DNA of 58,938 nucleotides from Methanoregula sp. UBA154 (GCA_002502245.1 DAPW01000011.1:115727-174664); one strand, 5' to 3'; shown: positions 34,316 through 43,156, numbered from the stretch's first letter. The notes: a model not told the origin generated them from the letters alone. Program-made: numbers and translations.

Positions 34316-35920
34316 TTACCAGCAGGATGCACGGGATTCCTGCTGTACTGAATGGGATACGTCCTGGGGGGAATCACCCATCCTTTCAAGGATTCCCTGG
34401 ATCCAGATAATACCGTTATCAGTTCCGCGAATTGCCCGGGCGCTGATGACCGCCTTAAAAGAAGACCCGTCCTTCCTCTGCATCACCACACCTTCGATTC
34501 TCACCGTTCCCTGTTCCTGGAGCAGGGTGAGGATCCGATCCCGCTCTTTGGCGTTCGCGTACACGTCATAGACCGATCGTTTCAGGAGTTCCTCGCTCGC
34601 GGTATAGCCAAGAAGGCGGGCCATCGGGCGGTTGACAAATACAAACCGGTTCACCGGTCCGGGCGTGGTACGGAAAACACCGACCGGTATATCGTCAAGT
34701 ACGCTTCGGGAGATCTCTTCGAGTGCCAGTTCCTGCAGATCAACAGTTTTTCTGTCAGTAATATCAACAAACGTTGCCAGCACTGCGGGATTGCCGTAAT
34801 AGCCGATGCTGCCGGGAACCATCACCAGCCATCTCCAGGATCCGTTCCTGTGCCGGATACGGATTTCATAGTTGAATGACCGCGTCTCCCCGAGCATCCG
34901 GTCGTGGTATCGTTTCAGGATGAGATCGCGGTCATCGGGATGAATAACGGACGCGATCTCTTCTGATGATAAGGAATACAGTTCTTCGGGGGTATATCCC
35001 GTCATTGCTGCAAAGACGCTGCTCGCAAAAACGATACGGACAGGCATATCCTGAAAGATAACCATACCGAGGGGGGCCTCCTCCACCATGGCGCGATAGT
35101 CCGCCTGAACCATGCGCCGGGTACAATCCCGCAGGACACCGGTGACGCCGGAGAAGGAGCCGGCAGTATCGGTGCGGATTGTTTCTTTCAGTTCAAACAT
35201 CCCGAGTCTGCCATCAATCTCCATCTGGACGGTATGTTCGACCGTATCTCCCCCGCGGGCGCAACACGACTCGATCGCCCGGATCCGCGGTGAGTTGTTC
35301 AGGATTCCTATCAGGCACAGGATGTTTTTTCCCATGAATTCCTCTGCCGGGATTCCGAGCAGACGCCCGACGGCACCGGTGATAAAGGTAATCCGGTCGT
35401 ACCTGTCGGTCGTGTAGACAATATCCGGGAGGCTCTCGTGTATCCGGCGGAAGTTCCCGTTCTGGTCATTCATTCGGATCTCGGTCATCTTCCGCTCGGT
35501 GATATTCCGGATCGACCAGAGGATCCGGGACGGTTTCCCGCCAGGAAGCACTTTCACCGTCATCGCAGCAGTGAACGGACGCTGCCCGGGCGAACTGAAG
35601 GTCACTTCCCAGTCCTCAATGGCCTGGTAGTTCATCAGCCGTTTCAGCCTCTGGCGAAACGATGTGCGCTCTCCCCTCCTGACAAAGGATGTGAGGGGTT
35701 TGTGGAGCAATGCCGTACCGGGGCTGCTGAAGAGTAGTTCGGCCGCAGCATTTGCTGCCCGGATCCGGGTTCCGGTGTCGCTGACGATGAACGCATCCGG
35801 TGAATGGGTGAAGAGCGTCCGGTAATCCGGAACATAAGGCCCTGCACGCTCCCCGGGAAGGATTGTATGTGGCATGCTGATCCTGCTGACGTAAACGGAT
35901 TTTTCCGGCGCGCGAGACAT
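34316..35920 (-). CDS. Multi-PAS protein without output domain
   Basis: A 534-residue soluble protein made of four consecutive PAS modules at about residues 30-150, 155-265, 275-395 and 400-515. Each ends in a PAC-type strand (ILWSIRNITERK, GVTGVLRDCTRR, VLATFVDITDRK, IWIQGILERM). No histidine kinase, GGDEF or DNA-binding part follows; after the last PAS only about twenty residues remain. It must act by protein contact or as a stand-alone sensor. No kinase lies nearby on this strand. ATG 35920 is used; Met16 is an alternative start. Confidence 0.85.
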   Translation of the reverse strand: MSRAPEKSVYVSRISMPHTILPGERAGPYVPDYRTLFTHSPDAFIVSDTGTRIRAANAAAELLFSSPGTALLHKPLTSFVRRGERTSFRQRLKRLMNYQAIEDWEVTFSSPGQRPFTAAMTVKVLPGGKPSRILWSIRNITERKMTEIRMNDQNGNFRRIHESLPDIVYTTDRYDRITFITGAVGRLLGIPAEEFMGKNILCLIGILNNSPRIRAIESCCARGGDTVEHTVQMEIDGRLGMFELKETIRTDTAGSFSGVTGVLRDCTRRMVQADYRAMVEEAPLGMVIFQDMPVRIVFASSVFAAMTGYTPEELYSLSSEEIASVIHPDDRDLILKRYHDRMLGETRSFNYEIRIRHRNGSWRWLVMVPGSIGYYGNPAVLATFVDITDRKTVDLQELALEEISRSVLDDIPVGVFRTTPGPVNRFVFVNRPMARLLGYTASEELLKRSVYDVYANAKERDRILTLLQEQGTVRIEGVVMQRKDGSSFKAVISARAIRGTDNGIIWIQGILERMGDSPQDVSHSVQQESRASCW

Positions 35921-36119
35921 TCGTCGTTCCCGTGGAGATGCCGGATGAGTTCCTGCATGTGGATATGCTATGTGTTAACATATAACAATATGCAAATTGT
36001 TTTCCGGCCCGGCAAAAAGGAGGAGAAAAGACGAAAAGCCGCATCGTGATCCCGAGGTTTCGGCAGGAGATGCCGGCGTACGCAATCGAACGGACACGGG
36101 GAGCCTGGTAAGATCATGA

Positions 36120-36432
36120 TTGAAGCGAGGCTCTCCACATTCTCTTCGGATATCCCCGGGGTCTTAGAAGAAAAAGCAAATTTTGTCTCTGTAGAAAACA
36201 TCTGAAGGCACTGAGTGGAAGTTGCGAGGGTGACCCCCTCTCTCCCCCAGAGGGGGAAGCAGGCCCAAGGGGGCATGCCCCCTTGACCCCCAATTTTGTA
36301 TCATTTTTCTCAAAGGATCCTGCACCCGGTCCTGCTCCACGGGGCGAGCCCCGACGAGGCGGCGAGCGCCCGTGGCTCATCGTAATTCAATCCTCAAATT
36401 TTTGACAGCTTTTCTACAGAGCACAAATTTTT
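36120..36432. repeat. Intergenic repeat, family 3, copy 1
   Basis: Contains GAGGGTGACCCCCTCTCTC, a dyad-rich G/C segment (AGAGGGGG, CCCAAGGGGGCATGCCCCCTTG) and a GGCGAGCCCCGACGAGGCGGCGAG core. It closes with the shared terminal motif TTTCTACAGAGCA plus T-rich DNA (36411-36432). The first 100 bp recur at 44818-44905. It occupies the spacer upstream of the CPBP-like gene and may carry that gene's promoter region. Confidence 0.7.
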
Positions 36433-36457
36433 AAATTACCTGCACTATCCCCTCAGT

Positions 36458-37252
36458 ATGATGAAGGAAGAACGCACCCCGGCTGTCATCTCACCGGTGA
36501 ATCTATTCGGTATCGCGCTCGCGGTGTACCTCATCTGGACACTCGCGACGTATCTGCTGGAAGGGCGGCTGAACCTGTTAGTCACGGGAGACCCCATCGC
36601 TCGTCTGATATACGCACTCGTTGCAAACATTTTGATCGGGACTGTCCTGGTCATCGTTGTTGTAAAACAATTCCGGACACGAAACGGGATCCCGCAGGAA
36701 TACTTTGGATTCCAGCCGCTCAAAAGGACCATGGTCTCTGTTCTTGCGGCATTCATCCTTGGTCTCGTCATCTTTGTTGTCTCGGCGCCCCGGACGCTCG
36801 ATCCCGTCATCGTCCTCAATGTCTTTGCGCAGGTGTTCACGACATCCACTGCCGAGATCCTTGTCGTTTATGTCCTTGCAGGTGTTGCAGGAGCATGGAT
36901 GGTTCGATCATACGGCAGGGCCCTGTCCATTCTTGCCGGGATTGTGCTGGCATCAGTCCTCTTCGGGGCCTACCACCTTGCCCACAGCCCGCCGTTCAAC
37001 ACGGTCTCCATGATCCTGCTGCTCACCTTCATCGGAGCCATCACCGGCGTATTTTTCTTCCTCGTCCGGGAGATTTATTCCACTATTATCTTTCACAATT
37101 TTTTTGCCCTTATCGGCGTCATGGGAAATATCGATACCGCAAACATCCAGGCACCGAATGTTTTCCTCCTGGTGATGATGCTCGTCACAACCGGTGTCAT
37201 CGCAGGGATGGATCTCTGGCTTATCCGGCCAGGTAATGAGAAAAAAATATGA
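36458..37252 (+). CDS. CPBP/Abi-like integral membrane protein
   Basis: A 264-residue protein with about seven to eight membrane segments. The late motifs SVLFGAYHLAHS (near 165) and IIFHNFFALIG (near 210) resemble the two histidine motifs of CPBP glutamic intramembrane proteases. The expected EExxxR motif is not clear; only STAEILVVYVLAG is seen at that position, with one glutamate and no arginine. The protein may therefore be an inactive or divergent member. It starts with tandem ATGs at 36458 and 36461 right after the repeat. Confidence 0.7.
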   Translation: MMKEERTPAVISPVNLFGIALAVYLIWTLATYLLEGRLNLLVTGDPIARLIYALVANILIGTVLVIVVVKQFRTRNGIPQEYFGFQPLKRTMVSVLAAFILGLVIFVVSAPRTLDPVIVLNVFAQVFTTSTAEILVVYVLAGVAGAWMVRSYGRALSILAGIVLASVLFGAYHLAHSPPFNTVSMILLLTFIGAITGVFFFLVREIYSTIIFHNFFALIGVMGNIDTANIQAPNVFLLVMMLVTTGVIAGMDLWLIRPGNEKKI

Positions 37253-37377
37253 CAAAATCCCTTTTCCGGCAAATCGGAGCAGGGAATTAATATGTATTGT
37301 GCCAGAAAAACCGTGCTGCACACGAGACCAGCTGCCGTTTCCCTCCGGGAACGGGGATCCGGGAACGGATTTCCCGG

Positions 37378-37953
37378 TTATTTCTGCCCACTCATGATGC
37401 AAAATCCACGGGTCCGTTCAATAACCGAGACCCGGGTAAATCCGGCATCATTAAAAAACCCGGCCACTTCTCCGGCCGACCTGAATTTCGCATGGCGCAG
37501 GAACCTCCCTTTTGTTGATTCGTGCAGATATTCCCGGTGGATTTCCCCGTCCTTTTCAATGAACCCGGTGATGAGCATTCCTCCCGGCCTGAGCACCCGC
37601 TCTCCTTCTTTAAGAACCGCAGCAACATCATCGAGAAAACAGATGACCGTCATCAGGAGCACGTAATCAAAGGATCCTGTACGATACGGCAGGTGCTCAC
37701 CCTCGCCGACTACCGCCTCAATGCCCCGTTCCCTTGCCAGCTGGATGAGTCCGCAGGAAGGATCGATACCACAGGCGATACCGAACGGCACGGCAAACCG
37801 TCCCGAGCCGACACCCACCTCAAGCCCGCACCCGTGATACGGCAGTGCGGCACGGAGCATCCTGCGCTGTGCTGTATAGACGTCGCCATGCTCATCGAAC
37901 CACGGGTCATAAGCAATAGCGTAATCCCTGAAAACCCGGCGTGAAGGTATCAT
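37378..37953 (-). CDS. Class I SAM-dependent methyltransferase
   Basis: A 191-residue methyltransferase of unknown substrate. Motif I is GLEVGVGSGRFA near residue 43, the acidic loop is GIDPS, motif II is FDYVLLMTVICFLDD, and motif III is RVLRPGGMLITGF. Its ATG overlaps the stop of the preceding gene (ATGA), so it is the third gene of the reverse-strand operon csd-like, unknown, methyltransferase. The small size and lack of extra domain suggest a metabolite or small-compound target. Confidence 0.87.
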   Translation of the reverse strand: MIPSRRVFRDYAIAYDPWFDEHGDVYTAQRRMLRAALPYHGCGLEVGVGSGRFAVPFGIACGIDPSCGLIQLARERGIEAVVGEGEHLPYRTGSFDYVLLMTVICFLDDVAAVLKEGERVLRPGGMLITGFIEKDGEIHREYLHESTKGRFLRHAKFRSAGEVAGFFNDAGFTRVSVIERTRGFCIMSGQK

Positions 37954-38333
37954 GAGTTGTCCCCTTGCGAAGGGCCGAGCCTGACCTTCATCTTCTTGCG
38001 GATTGACTCGTCAATCCCTTTCAGTTGTGCAATCCCCGGCTCGCCCTGGCGCTCATAGTAGAGCAGGAGATGAAAATAATCTGCTACCAGATCCTGGAAT
38101 TCCTTCCGGTACCGCACCTCCACAGTGCAGTCCCCCGCAAACCCCTTGATGGATATGAACTGCTCTTTCTCAAAGGAGAAGTACGGTTTTTTAAGGTTTT
38201 CAAGGGTTCGGACCGTACCGAAATGTTCCAGGAATTTCAGGAACCCTTCTGTCAGCGGCTCGTCCAGCACGAACTCTTTCATGAGCGAGCCGTCAACGCA
38301 GACTTTCGTCTGGATGGACTTAACGATCCGCAC
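37950..38333 (-). CDS. Unknown protein in the desulfurase/methyltransferase operon
   Basis: A 127-residue soluble protein: SIQTKVCVDGSLMKEFVLDEPLTEGFLKFLEHF, then a strand-rich middle (FISIKGFAGDCTVEVRYRKEF) and a helical charged end. I do not recognise a family. The start is GTG 38333: GAGGTGG lies about eight bases upstream, inside the end of the desulfurase gene, and the overlap with that gene is 14 bp. The longer frame to 39014 is only an antisense-free shadow over the desulfurase gene. It sits between two enzymes, so it may be a partner or regulator. Confidence 0.75.
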   Translation of the reverse strand: MRIVKSIQTKVCVDGSLMKEFVLDEPLTEGFLKFLEHFGTVRTLENLKKPYFSFEKEQFISIKGFAGDCTVEVRYRKEFQDLVADYFHLLLYYERQGEPGIAQLKGIDESIRKKMKVRLGPSQGDNS

Positions 38334-39489
38334 TTGCCGCCACCTCACGGATCGCATCTGCCGCTGCCCTGCATTCATCGCAGGTATTGAAATACGAGAA
38401 ACTTGCCCGGACGCAACCGTTCCCGCCATCGATGCGCTCATGGACGAGCGGGGCGCAGTGGAGCCCGGTCCGCGTGATAATGTTGTAGGCCCGGGCCATG
38501 ATGAATCCCGCCTCATGGTTCTCAATGCCGGCGATATCGAACGACACGACGGGAAGGTCCGGCTGTTCGTTATAGATAGTGACGCCCCGGATCGTTCTGA
38601 GTTCCCGGATGAACGTGCGGGTGAGATCCTGATTCTTCTTCCCGATTGCGTCAAGGCCGGTCGATGTGATGAAGCGTATCCCGGCACAGAGGGATGCCAT
38701 GCCGGGGTAGTTGTGCGTCCCGGTCTCGAACCGCATTGGCATCCCGAAGGGGTGGGCAAGTGTGTGCGAATCCGTTCCCGTGCCGCCTTGGCGGGTGATC
38801 GCGACTGCGTCGGGGTCGGCGATGAAGAATCCGCCGATGCCGGGAATGCCGAAGAGCGCCTTGTGCCCGGTGAAGACGAAGGCACCGAGGGGGATGTCCG
38901 AGAGATCGACCGGCAGGTGGCCGGCCGTCTGGGCACCGTCAACGATAAAGAAAATGTCGTTCGCATGGAGATATTCAGCAATGGGTCTGATATCCTGCAC
39001 GGACCCGAGTACATTGCTCCCGTGCGTCATCACCACGAGCCGGGTCTCCGGACAGATCGCCTGCTTTAGTGCCGCGAGGCTGACCGTGATATCCTGAAAC
39101 GGTACGACCGAGAGACTGATTGCCCCCTCCTGTTCCAGCGCGGTCAGCGGGCGGAGGACCGAGTTGTGTTCGAGCCCGGTGGTGATCGCGTGGAACGGCA
39201 TACCGATCCTTTTCCGGAATCCGTGGATCAGGATGTTGAGGGCGTCGGTGGCGTTCTGCGTGAAGATGAAGTGTTCCGGAGGACCTGCATGAAAAAATGC
39301 TGCCAGGGCCTCGCGTGCGGCTGACGGATAATCCCGGGATCCGCTGCCCGTTGTCCTCCCCGGCTCGTGCAGCGGGAGGCGAAGGCAGCCTGCCACTTCC
39401 TCAAGCACCTCATCCGGCTTCGGCCACGTGGTTGCGGCGTTGTTGAGGTAGATGAGCGGGGGTTGTGCATCGTGCGGTGGGTGCTGCAT
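38320..39489 (-). CDS. Cysteine desulfurase-like class V aminotransferase
   Basis: PLP enzyme that probably removes sulfur or selenium from (seleno)cysteine. Seen: YLNNAATTWPKP at the N-terminus, FTQNATDALN, THGSNVLGSVQDI and FIVDGAQTAGH. The PLP lysine is Lys210 in VFTGHKALFG, and the catalytic cysteine is Cys345 in GLHCAPLVHE. The 389-residue form resembles the EF2568-type desulfurase family more than IscS/NifS. It heads a three-gene operon with overlapping genes. Sulfur delivery to a cofactor or RNA, combined with methylation, is a plausible theme (inference). Confidence 0.88.
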   Translation of the reverse strand: MQHPPHDAQPPLIYLNNAATTWPKPDEVLEEVAGCLRLPLHEPGRTTGSGSRDYPSAAREALAAFFHAGPPEHFIFTQNATDALNILIHGFRKRIGMPFHAITTGLEHNSVLRPLTALEQEGAISLSVVPFQDITVSLAALKQAICPETRLVVMTHGSNVLGSVQDIRPIAEYLHANDIFFIVDGAQTAGHLPVDLSDIPLGAFVFTGHKALFGIPGIGGFFIADPDAVAITRQGGTGTDSHTLAHPFGMPMRFETGTHNYPGMASLCAGIRFITSTGLDAIGKKNQDLTRTFIRELRTIRGVTIYNEQPDLPVVSFDIAGIENHEAGFIMARAYNIITRTGLHCAPLVHERIDGGNGCVRASFSYFNTCDECRAAADAIREVAASADR

Positions 39490-40158
39490 CGGAAAACCTG
39501 TGCCTGATTAGGTTCAATCTCCGTTTCAAACGCAATAAGATCATCGGAGAACCAAAAGAACAAGAATTCAGGCATGCAGGTTACCAGGAACCAGATGGAG
39601 TTTCTCCGTCGTAAACCCCAACGCCCCCTCTAAACGCTCACTGCACCCCCCGGGCCCAGATCAACCCCCGCCTCAACCCAAATCCCGTTTCCAACCCGAT
39701 CAACCCACCATTAGCGGCTAATAGCGACGCCACTTCCGGTCATTGGATTCATGACGTAAAACAGGTGAATTCTGAACGAATTTCTGCAGCTATTCCGACC
39801 GTTTTCCGGGGAATTTGTGCAGTTCAGCCCTCCGGAAGGAGGAATCGGGGGCCGTAAAATGCCCGGATTCGTCCATCCCCAACATGAGGGATCCTTGCGT
39901 CGGTACCGACGGTGGGAGTATGCCTGGCACCAACAGACTCCATGTCGTCCGGTCGGGAGCATTCTGTAATCCGCCAGCTCCGGAAAATGACCGGAACTTT
40001 CCGGTTTTTTTCGGGGAAATTTTTTTGAGGAAAATGTACCGGTTTTCCAAAGTTTTTCCTGAAAAATTCCGGATCTTTTTTTTGAGAATTCTCCTAAGTT
40101 TTCCCGGAAATTTTCTGAAAATTTCCGGACACATCACCGGAATTTTACACGGAAAAAT
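39490..40158. other. Long spacer with dense TTTTCC/GGAAAA motifs
   Basis: From about 39785 to 40160 the sequence is an unusual succession of A/T runs joined by CCGG or GG: TTTTCCGGGGAATTT, GGAACTTTCCGG, GGTTTTCCAAAG, TTTTCCCGGAAATTTTC, AATTTCCGG, CCGGAATTTTAC. Frames across it give lysine/phenylalanine-rich low-complexity translations on either strand, so I do not call a gene. It may be a protein-binding cluster, a decayed gene or a replication or nucleoid site. The first 300 bp (39490-39785) show nothing recognisable. Confidence 0.5.
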
Positions 40159-40575
40159 TCATACATCACCTCCTGCTCCTGTTTCCTTCCCGCTCTTCTC
40201 CACCTTCGGCTTCCCTTCCGGAACTGCACGCGGCAGCCCGTCCCTGCCGATCTCGAGCAGCCACGAGTCCTCCACGCGGAAGAAGCGGAGTGAACCGGCC
40301 CGGGAGTAGATCCAGAACTCCCGGACGATATCCGCGCTGCCGGGAAGCGATCGTACCATCGCGAGCACCTCACGGTTCCCGGACTCGATCTCTGCCGGGG
40401 TCATGCGGAACGGATCGGCCCTCCGCAGCGTAATGAAGATGACCAGGTTATCAACAACTACCACGAACCGGGCCGGGGTGGCCCCGTTCTGCACGATCTC
40501 TATCACGCGGCCCCGCGCCCGGGCGATTGGGAGGGCATCGCGGATACCGTTGGACGGCGGCCTTCCGCGACTCAC
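40159..40575 (-). CDS. Unknown 138-residue cytosolic protein
   Basis: A normal-looking globular protein: RVIEIVQNGATPARFVVVVDNLVIFITLRRAD, then a helical segment and an FWIYSRAGSLRFFRVED end. The pattern of strands with a charged C-terminal tail hints at a small nuclease- or restriction-like alpha/beta fold, but no catalytic motif can be named. The frame reaches 40752, yet its first part reads as Arg/Gly-rich non-protein sequence. GTG 40575 has GGGAGGGGG just upstream and starts at the folded part. A TATA-like AGTATATAA (about 40678-40687) lies 100 bp upstream and could drive it with an untranslated leader. Confidence 0.6.
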   Translation of the reverse strand: MSRGRPPSNGIRDALPIARARGRVIEIVQNGATPARFVVVVDNLVIFITLRRADPFRMTPAEIESGNREVLAMVRSLPGSADIVREFWIYSRAGSLRFFRVEDSWLLEIGRDGLPRAVPEGKPKVEKSGKETGAGGDV

Positions 40576-40763
40576 GTGCCCCCTCCCGTTCCTGCGGGAA
40601 CGGGCAGCGGGTCTGCCGCCGCGGCCCGGCCGGGTGTTCGTTCGATCATTGCAGTAACCGACTAAGCAAATCATGATTATATACTTTGTAGTTGAAAGAA
40701 AAAATAAGGATTTAATGGTACGATCCCAATCATTAACCCCCCGGTTCCGCATTGTTAATATCT

Positions 40764-40940
40764 ATGACGGATGGGATAGAAGTCATAACGGTTATCGAGG
40801 GCATAATAATCATGCTGTTCGGTGCAGGCATCTATGTTGCATTACCTATGCTTATCACCGGATTACTCGGGGCTGTTTTTCTCATAGTGGGGGTGGTTGT
40901 GGTGATGAAAGGGTTTTTTAAAAAGTTCAGAAATCCTTAA
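40764..40940 (+). CDS. Small two-span membrane protein
   Basis: 58 residues, almost wholly hydrophobic: two membrane segments (VIEGIIIMLFGAGIYVALPM and ITGLLGAVFLIVGVVVVM) and a basic C-terminus KGFFKKFRNP. ATG 40764 is used. Too short and generic to assign; it could be a subunit, toxin-like or stress membrane peptide. It ends 3-4 bp into the convergent gene's stop. Confidence 0.6.
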   Translation: MTDGIEVITVIEGIIIMLFGAGIYVALPMLITGLLGAVFLIVGVVVVMKGFFKKFRNP

Positions 40941-41266
40941 ACGAACTCTACTTCTTTCTCTGCCTTGGTCCGGCAAACGGGCAATGGTCCCTGCAATACT
41001 TTTATCCTGCTGCCCGCATAGTGTTCCGAATCAAACCGGTCTATCGGCAGGGGCTGGCACCCGATCCTGATCCAGGCGCAATCGCTTCCGCACTCAGGAC
41101 CATCATCCTGAAAGCCATGGACAACTCTCGTGGCTCTCGAAAAGGTGAAACAGTCTTCCTCAAGCCCTGCGCTGAACTCCCCGGACCCCTGCCCATCTAG
41201 CACCAATCCGCTCGCGGTCAGCATAACGGCAGGGCTCCTTGCTGAGCGCGGTGCATAGGTTGCCAT
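40937..41266 (-). CDS. Unknown 109-residue protein with several cysteines
   Basis: Begins MATYAPRSARSPAVMLTASGLVLDGQGSGEF and contains EEDCFTFSRATRVV, PECGSDCAWIRIGCQPLP and QGPLPVCRTKAE. The five cysteines and aromatic content suggest a real folded protein, perhaps metal binding, but I know no family. It is flanked by a gene fragment upstream. Moderate confidence because composition alone supports it. Confidence 0.5.
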   Translation of the reverse strand: MATYAPRSARSPAVMLTASGLVLDGQGSGEFSAGLEEDCFTFSRATRVVHGFQDDGPECGSDCAWIRIGCQPLPIDRFDSEHYAGSRIKVLQGPLPVCRTKAEKEVEFV

Positions 41267-41284
41267 CGGGGACCACTCCGGGAT

Positions 41285-41464
41285 ATCGTACGTCCTCCAT
41301 CATTACGGCGGCGTGCGGTCCGGGGTCTTGACCGGGCCGATGTCTGCCGGCACCCGTATATCCGCCACGGTATGAAGATCGGGCTTGGCGGGATGCCGGA
41401 AGAGCTGGTGTTAGAGCATGTGCCCGGACTGGTTCAGGAACGATTGCGCGGGTTGCTCTCGTGA
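41285..41464 (+). pseudogene. Possible 3' fragment of a lost gene
   Basis: One forward frame gives a protein-like C-terminus, RHPYIRHGMKIGLGGMPEEL then VLEHVPGLVQERLRGLLS, followed by a stop at 41464, but with no start codon or upstream continuation. I recognise no family. It may be the end of a gene lost by rearrangement. Confidence 0.35.
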
Positions 41465-41511
41465 ATACATAACATCCCCGACGATTTTTTCCCCGGTTTT
41501 TTTTTGGAAAA

Positions 41512-42075
41512 TCATCCGGTTTTTGCGCTCGGGCTACGCCAGCCCCCGATAAACAAAAGCAGCACCGCCGCGATCAGGAGGAGGACCAGCAGTGGCACCA
41601 GGATCGCCACGACAACGATGATGAGCGACAGCACATCTTCCAGTACACTCACCAGCCAGTTGCCCATCCCGCCGGTCGTGACGGTGACGGCAGGCCGGGC
41701 AATGGTCTTGGCGGCATGAACGCCCCCGGCAATCAGCAACCCGGCAATGAAGGCGGGCACCGGGTGGAGTTCCCCGGCAACACCGGAACCGGCGGCAAAG
41801 AGAATGGCGCCGGCGAGCGGGCGTCCCACCGTCTGGATGCCATCGTTGATGGTATCCACGGCCGGGATTTTATCCACGGTCATCTCGATCAGCAGCAGCA
41901 CCGCGAGGACAGCAATCACCCAGCCGTTCGTCAGCACATCCCACGGCCCGTTCAGTCTGATGAGGTTGGTGTACCGGGCGGTCAGCCCCACCGCCAGCAG
42001 GGGCAGGTACGCGTTCAGCCCCGCTGACATGGATAATCCGATTGCACCCGCAATCCCGGAAAAAACATCGATCAT
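41512..42075 (-). CDS. DUF4126 membrane protein
   Basis: 187 residues with about four to five membrane segments. The family start MIDVFSGIAGAIGLSMSAGLNAYLPLLAVGL is typical of DUF4126. Next come EMTVDKIPAVDTINDGIQT and a glycine-rich middle (GAILFAAGS, FIAGLLIAGGVHAAK). The last segment is a strong transmembrane helix of V/I/L. The function of this family is unknown; members are often next to transport or stress genes. Complete, with its own start. Confidence 0.85.
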   Translation of the reverse strand: MIDVFSGIAGAIGLSMSAGLNAYLPLLAVGLTARYTNLIRLNGPWDVLTNGWVIAVLAVLLLIEMTVDKIPAVDTINDGIQTVGRPLAGAILFAAGSGVAGELHPVPAFIAGLLIAGGVHAAKTIARPAVTVTTGGMGNWLVSVLEDVLSLIIVVVAILVPLLVLLLIAAVLLLFIGGWRSPSAKTG

Positions 42076-42407
42076 TGTTCATCAACCCCCGGTCCTGACT
42101 GCATTGTTTTGGCACGCGGCCTGCATGGTGAGTGAATTTTTGTTCCTTCGTATCCGGCCGTCTGCTTTTCCTGTCATTTTATGAGTTGTTCGGTGTAACA
42201 TATCGCGGAATTTCTTAAAAATGTTGTTGAGCATGATCATCTCGTCGTTTTCTCTGCAGGAGGATTGAACGGGCCCGGATTATCTGGATATCCTGGGAAT
42301 CGTGCTGTCATGCACCGGACAATGCCGGATCTGGTTAACACCCCTTCCCATTTCCCGGCAGGGAGAGAACCCTTTAACGTATCACCCGCTAATGAAGCAT
42401 CGTCATT

Positions 42408-42590
42408 ATGCTCAGTACTGGACAAAAGATACGAATAATCCGTGACAAGGTAAGCAGGATCGGCATCGGGCAAAAGCGCCTGCACGATGAGGCCGTTTTT
42501 GCGTTATACAGCATCAACCCGTCCGGCAACCTGCGCCCTGTTCCCGGGATATCCGGTACACTTTTGGGATCTCAGGAGGGGCGGTGTTAG
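42408..42590 (+). CDS. Doubtful 60-codon ORF before UPF0058
   Basis: ATG 42408 encodes MLSTGQKIRIIRDKVSRIGI and a basic remainder, ending two bases before the UPF0058 start. The composition is protein-like at the N-terminus only. It could be an upstream ORF whose translation leads into the next gene. Low confidence. Confidence 0.3.
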   Translation: MLSTGQKIRIIRDKVSRIGIGQKRLHDEAVFALYSINPSGNLRPVPGISGTLLGSQEGRC

Positions 42591-42591
42591 T

Positions 42592-42858
42592 ATGCAAAAG
42601 GAAGAGTTGCTGCATCTCCACATGTTGATGTTCAATCTCAAGAGGTATATCGAAGGCTCCGGCAACAATGAAATCCCCACGGAGCGGTACAATTCCCTTG
42701 AGATCTCTCCTTTCCATATTCATAAAGATAAACACGCCCACAAAGAGGCGCTCCTCACCCTCGCGGATGAGATCATCTCACATATCCACAAGCCGGCACT
42801 GCCGGTGGTGAACTATTCTCCTGAGACCGTACCCCTGCTGGTAGCAGCGGTGCTGTAA
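42592..42858 (+). CDS. UPF0058 family protein
   Basis: An 88-residue archaeal protein typical of UPF0058: MQKEELLHLHMLMFNLKRYI, then YNSLEISPFHIHKDKHAHKEALLTLADEI. The conserved histidines (HLHM, HIHKDKHAH) suggest metal binding. The family is widespread in euryarchaea and uncharacterised. ATG 42592 has GGAGG about thirteen bases upstream; longer frames are shadows. Confidence 0.85.
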   Translation: MQKEELLHLHMLMFNLKRYIEGSGNNEIPTERYNSLEISPFHIHKDKHAHKEALLTLADEIISHIHKPALPVVNYSPETVPLLVAAVL

Positions 42859-42923
42859 TTTTAATATTCTGCAGAGAACAGTTTCCCAGGAAATATTGCC
42901 CTCCTCCTAGACCACCTTTTCCC

Positions 42924-43032
42924 CGTTATCGACGGGGCGCATTGCGATGACCCGGGTCAGGTTGGAGGTAATGATTTTCATGGTTCCGGTGTGAACCCAA
43001 CCGGATCATGTGCGTTTCTGCAGAGCAATTTT
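42924..43032. repeat. Partial intergenic repeat (family 1 right end)
   Basis: Contains GACGGGGCG, GATTTTCATGGTTCCGGTG-type right-end sequence (about 42972-42990), GATCATGTGCGTTTCTGCAG and the AGAGCA motif with a T run (to 43032). These match, in the same order, the right half of copies A and D. The left inverted end is not found. Confidence 0.7.
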
Positions 43033-43156
43033 TTCAGATGAAACAATACTTTTTTCAGCCAGTTTTGTGTACTATCACAATGTTTTTCGCCCGGAGAGGC
43101 AGTATCATCAGTCTGACGCGGTTTACTGAAACTGGAGACCGGGACAAAGAGGAAGA

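Noticed and set aside
37950..39014. Extended 354-codon version of the unknown operon gene
   Set aside because: The front two thirds run over the desulfurase gene in another frame; GTG 38333 with its own GAGGTGG is the real start.
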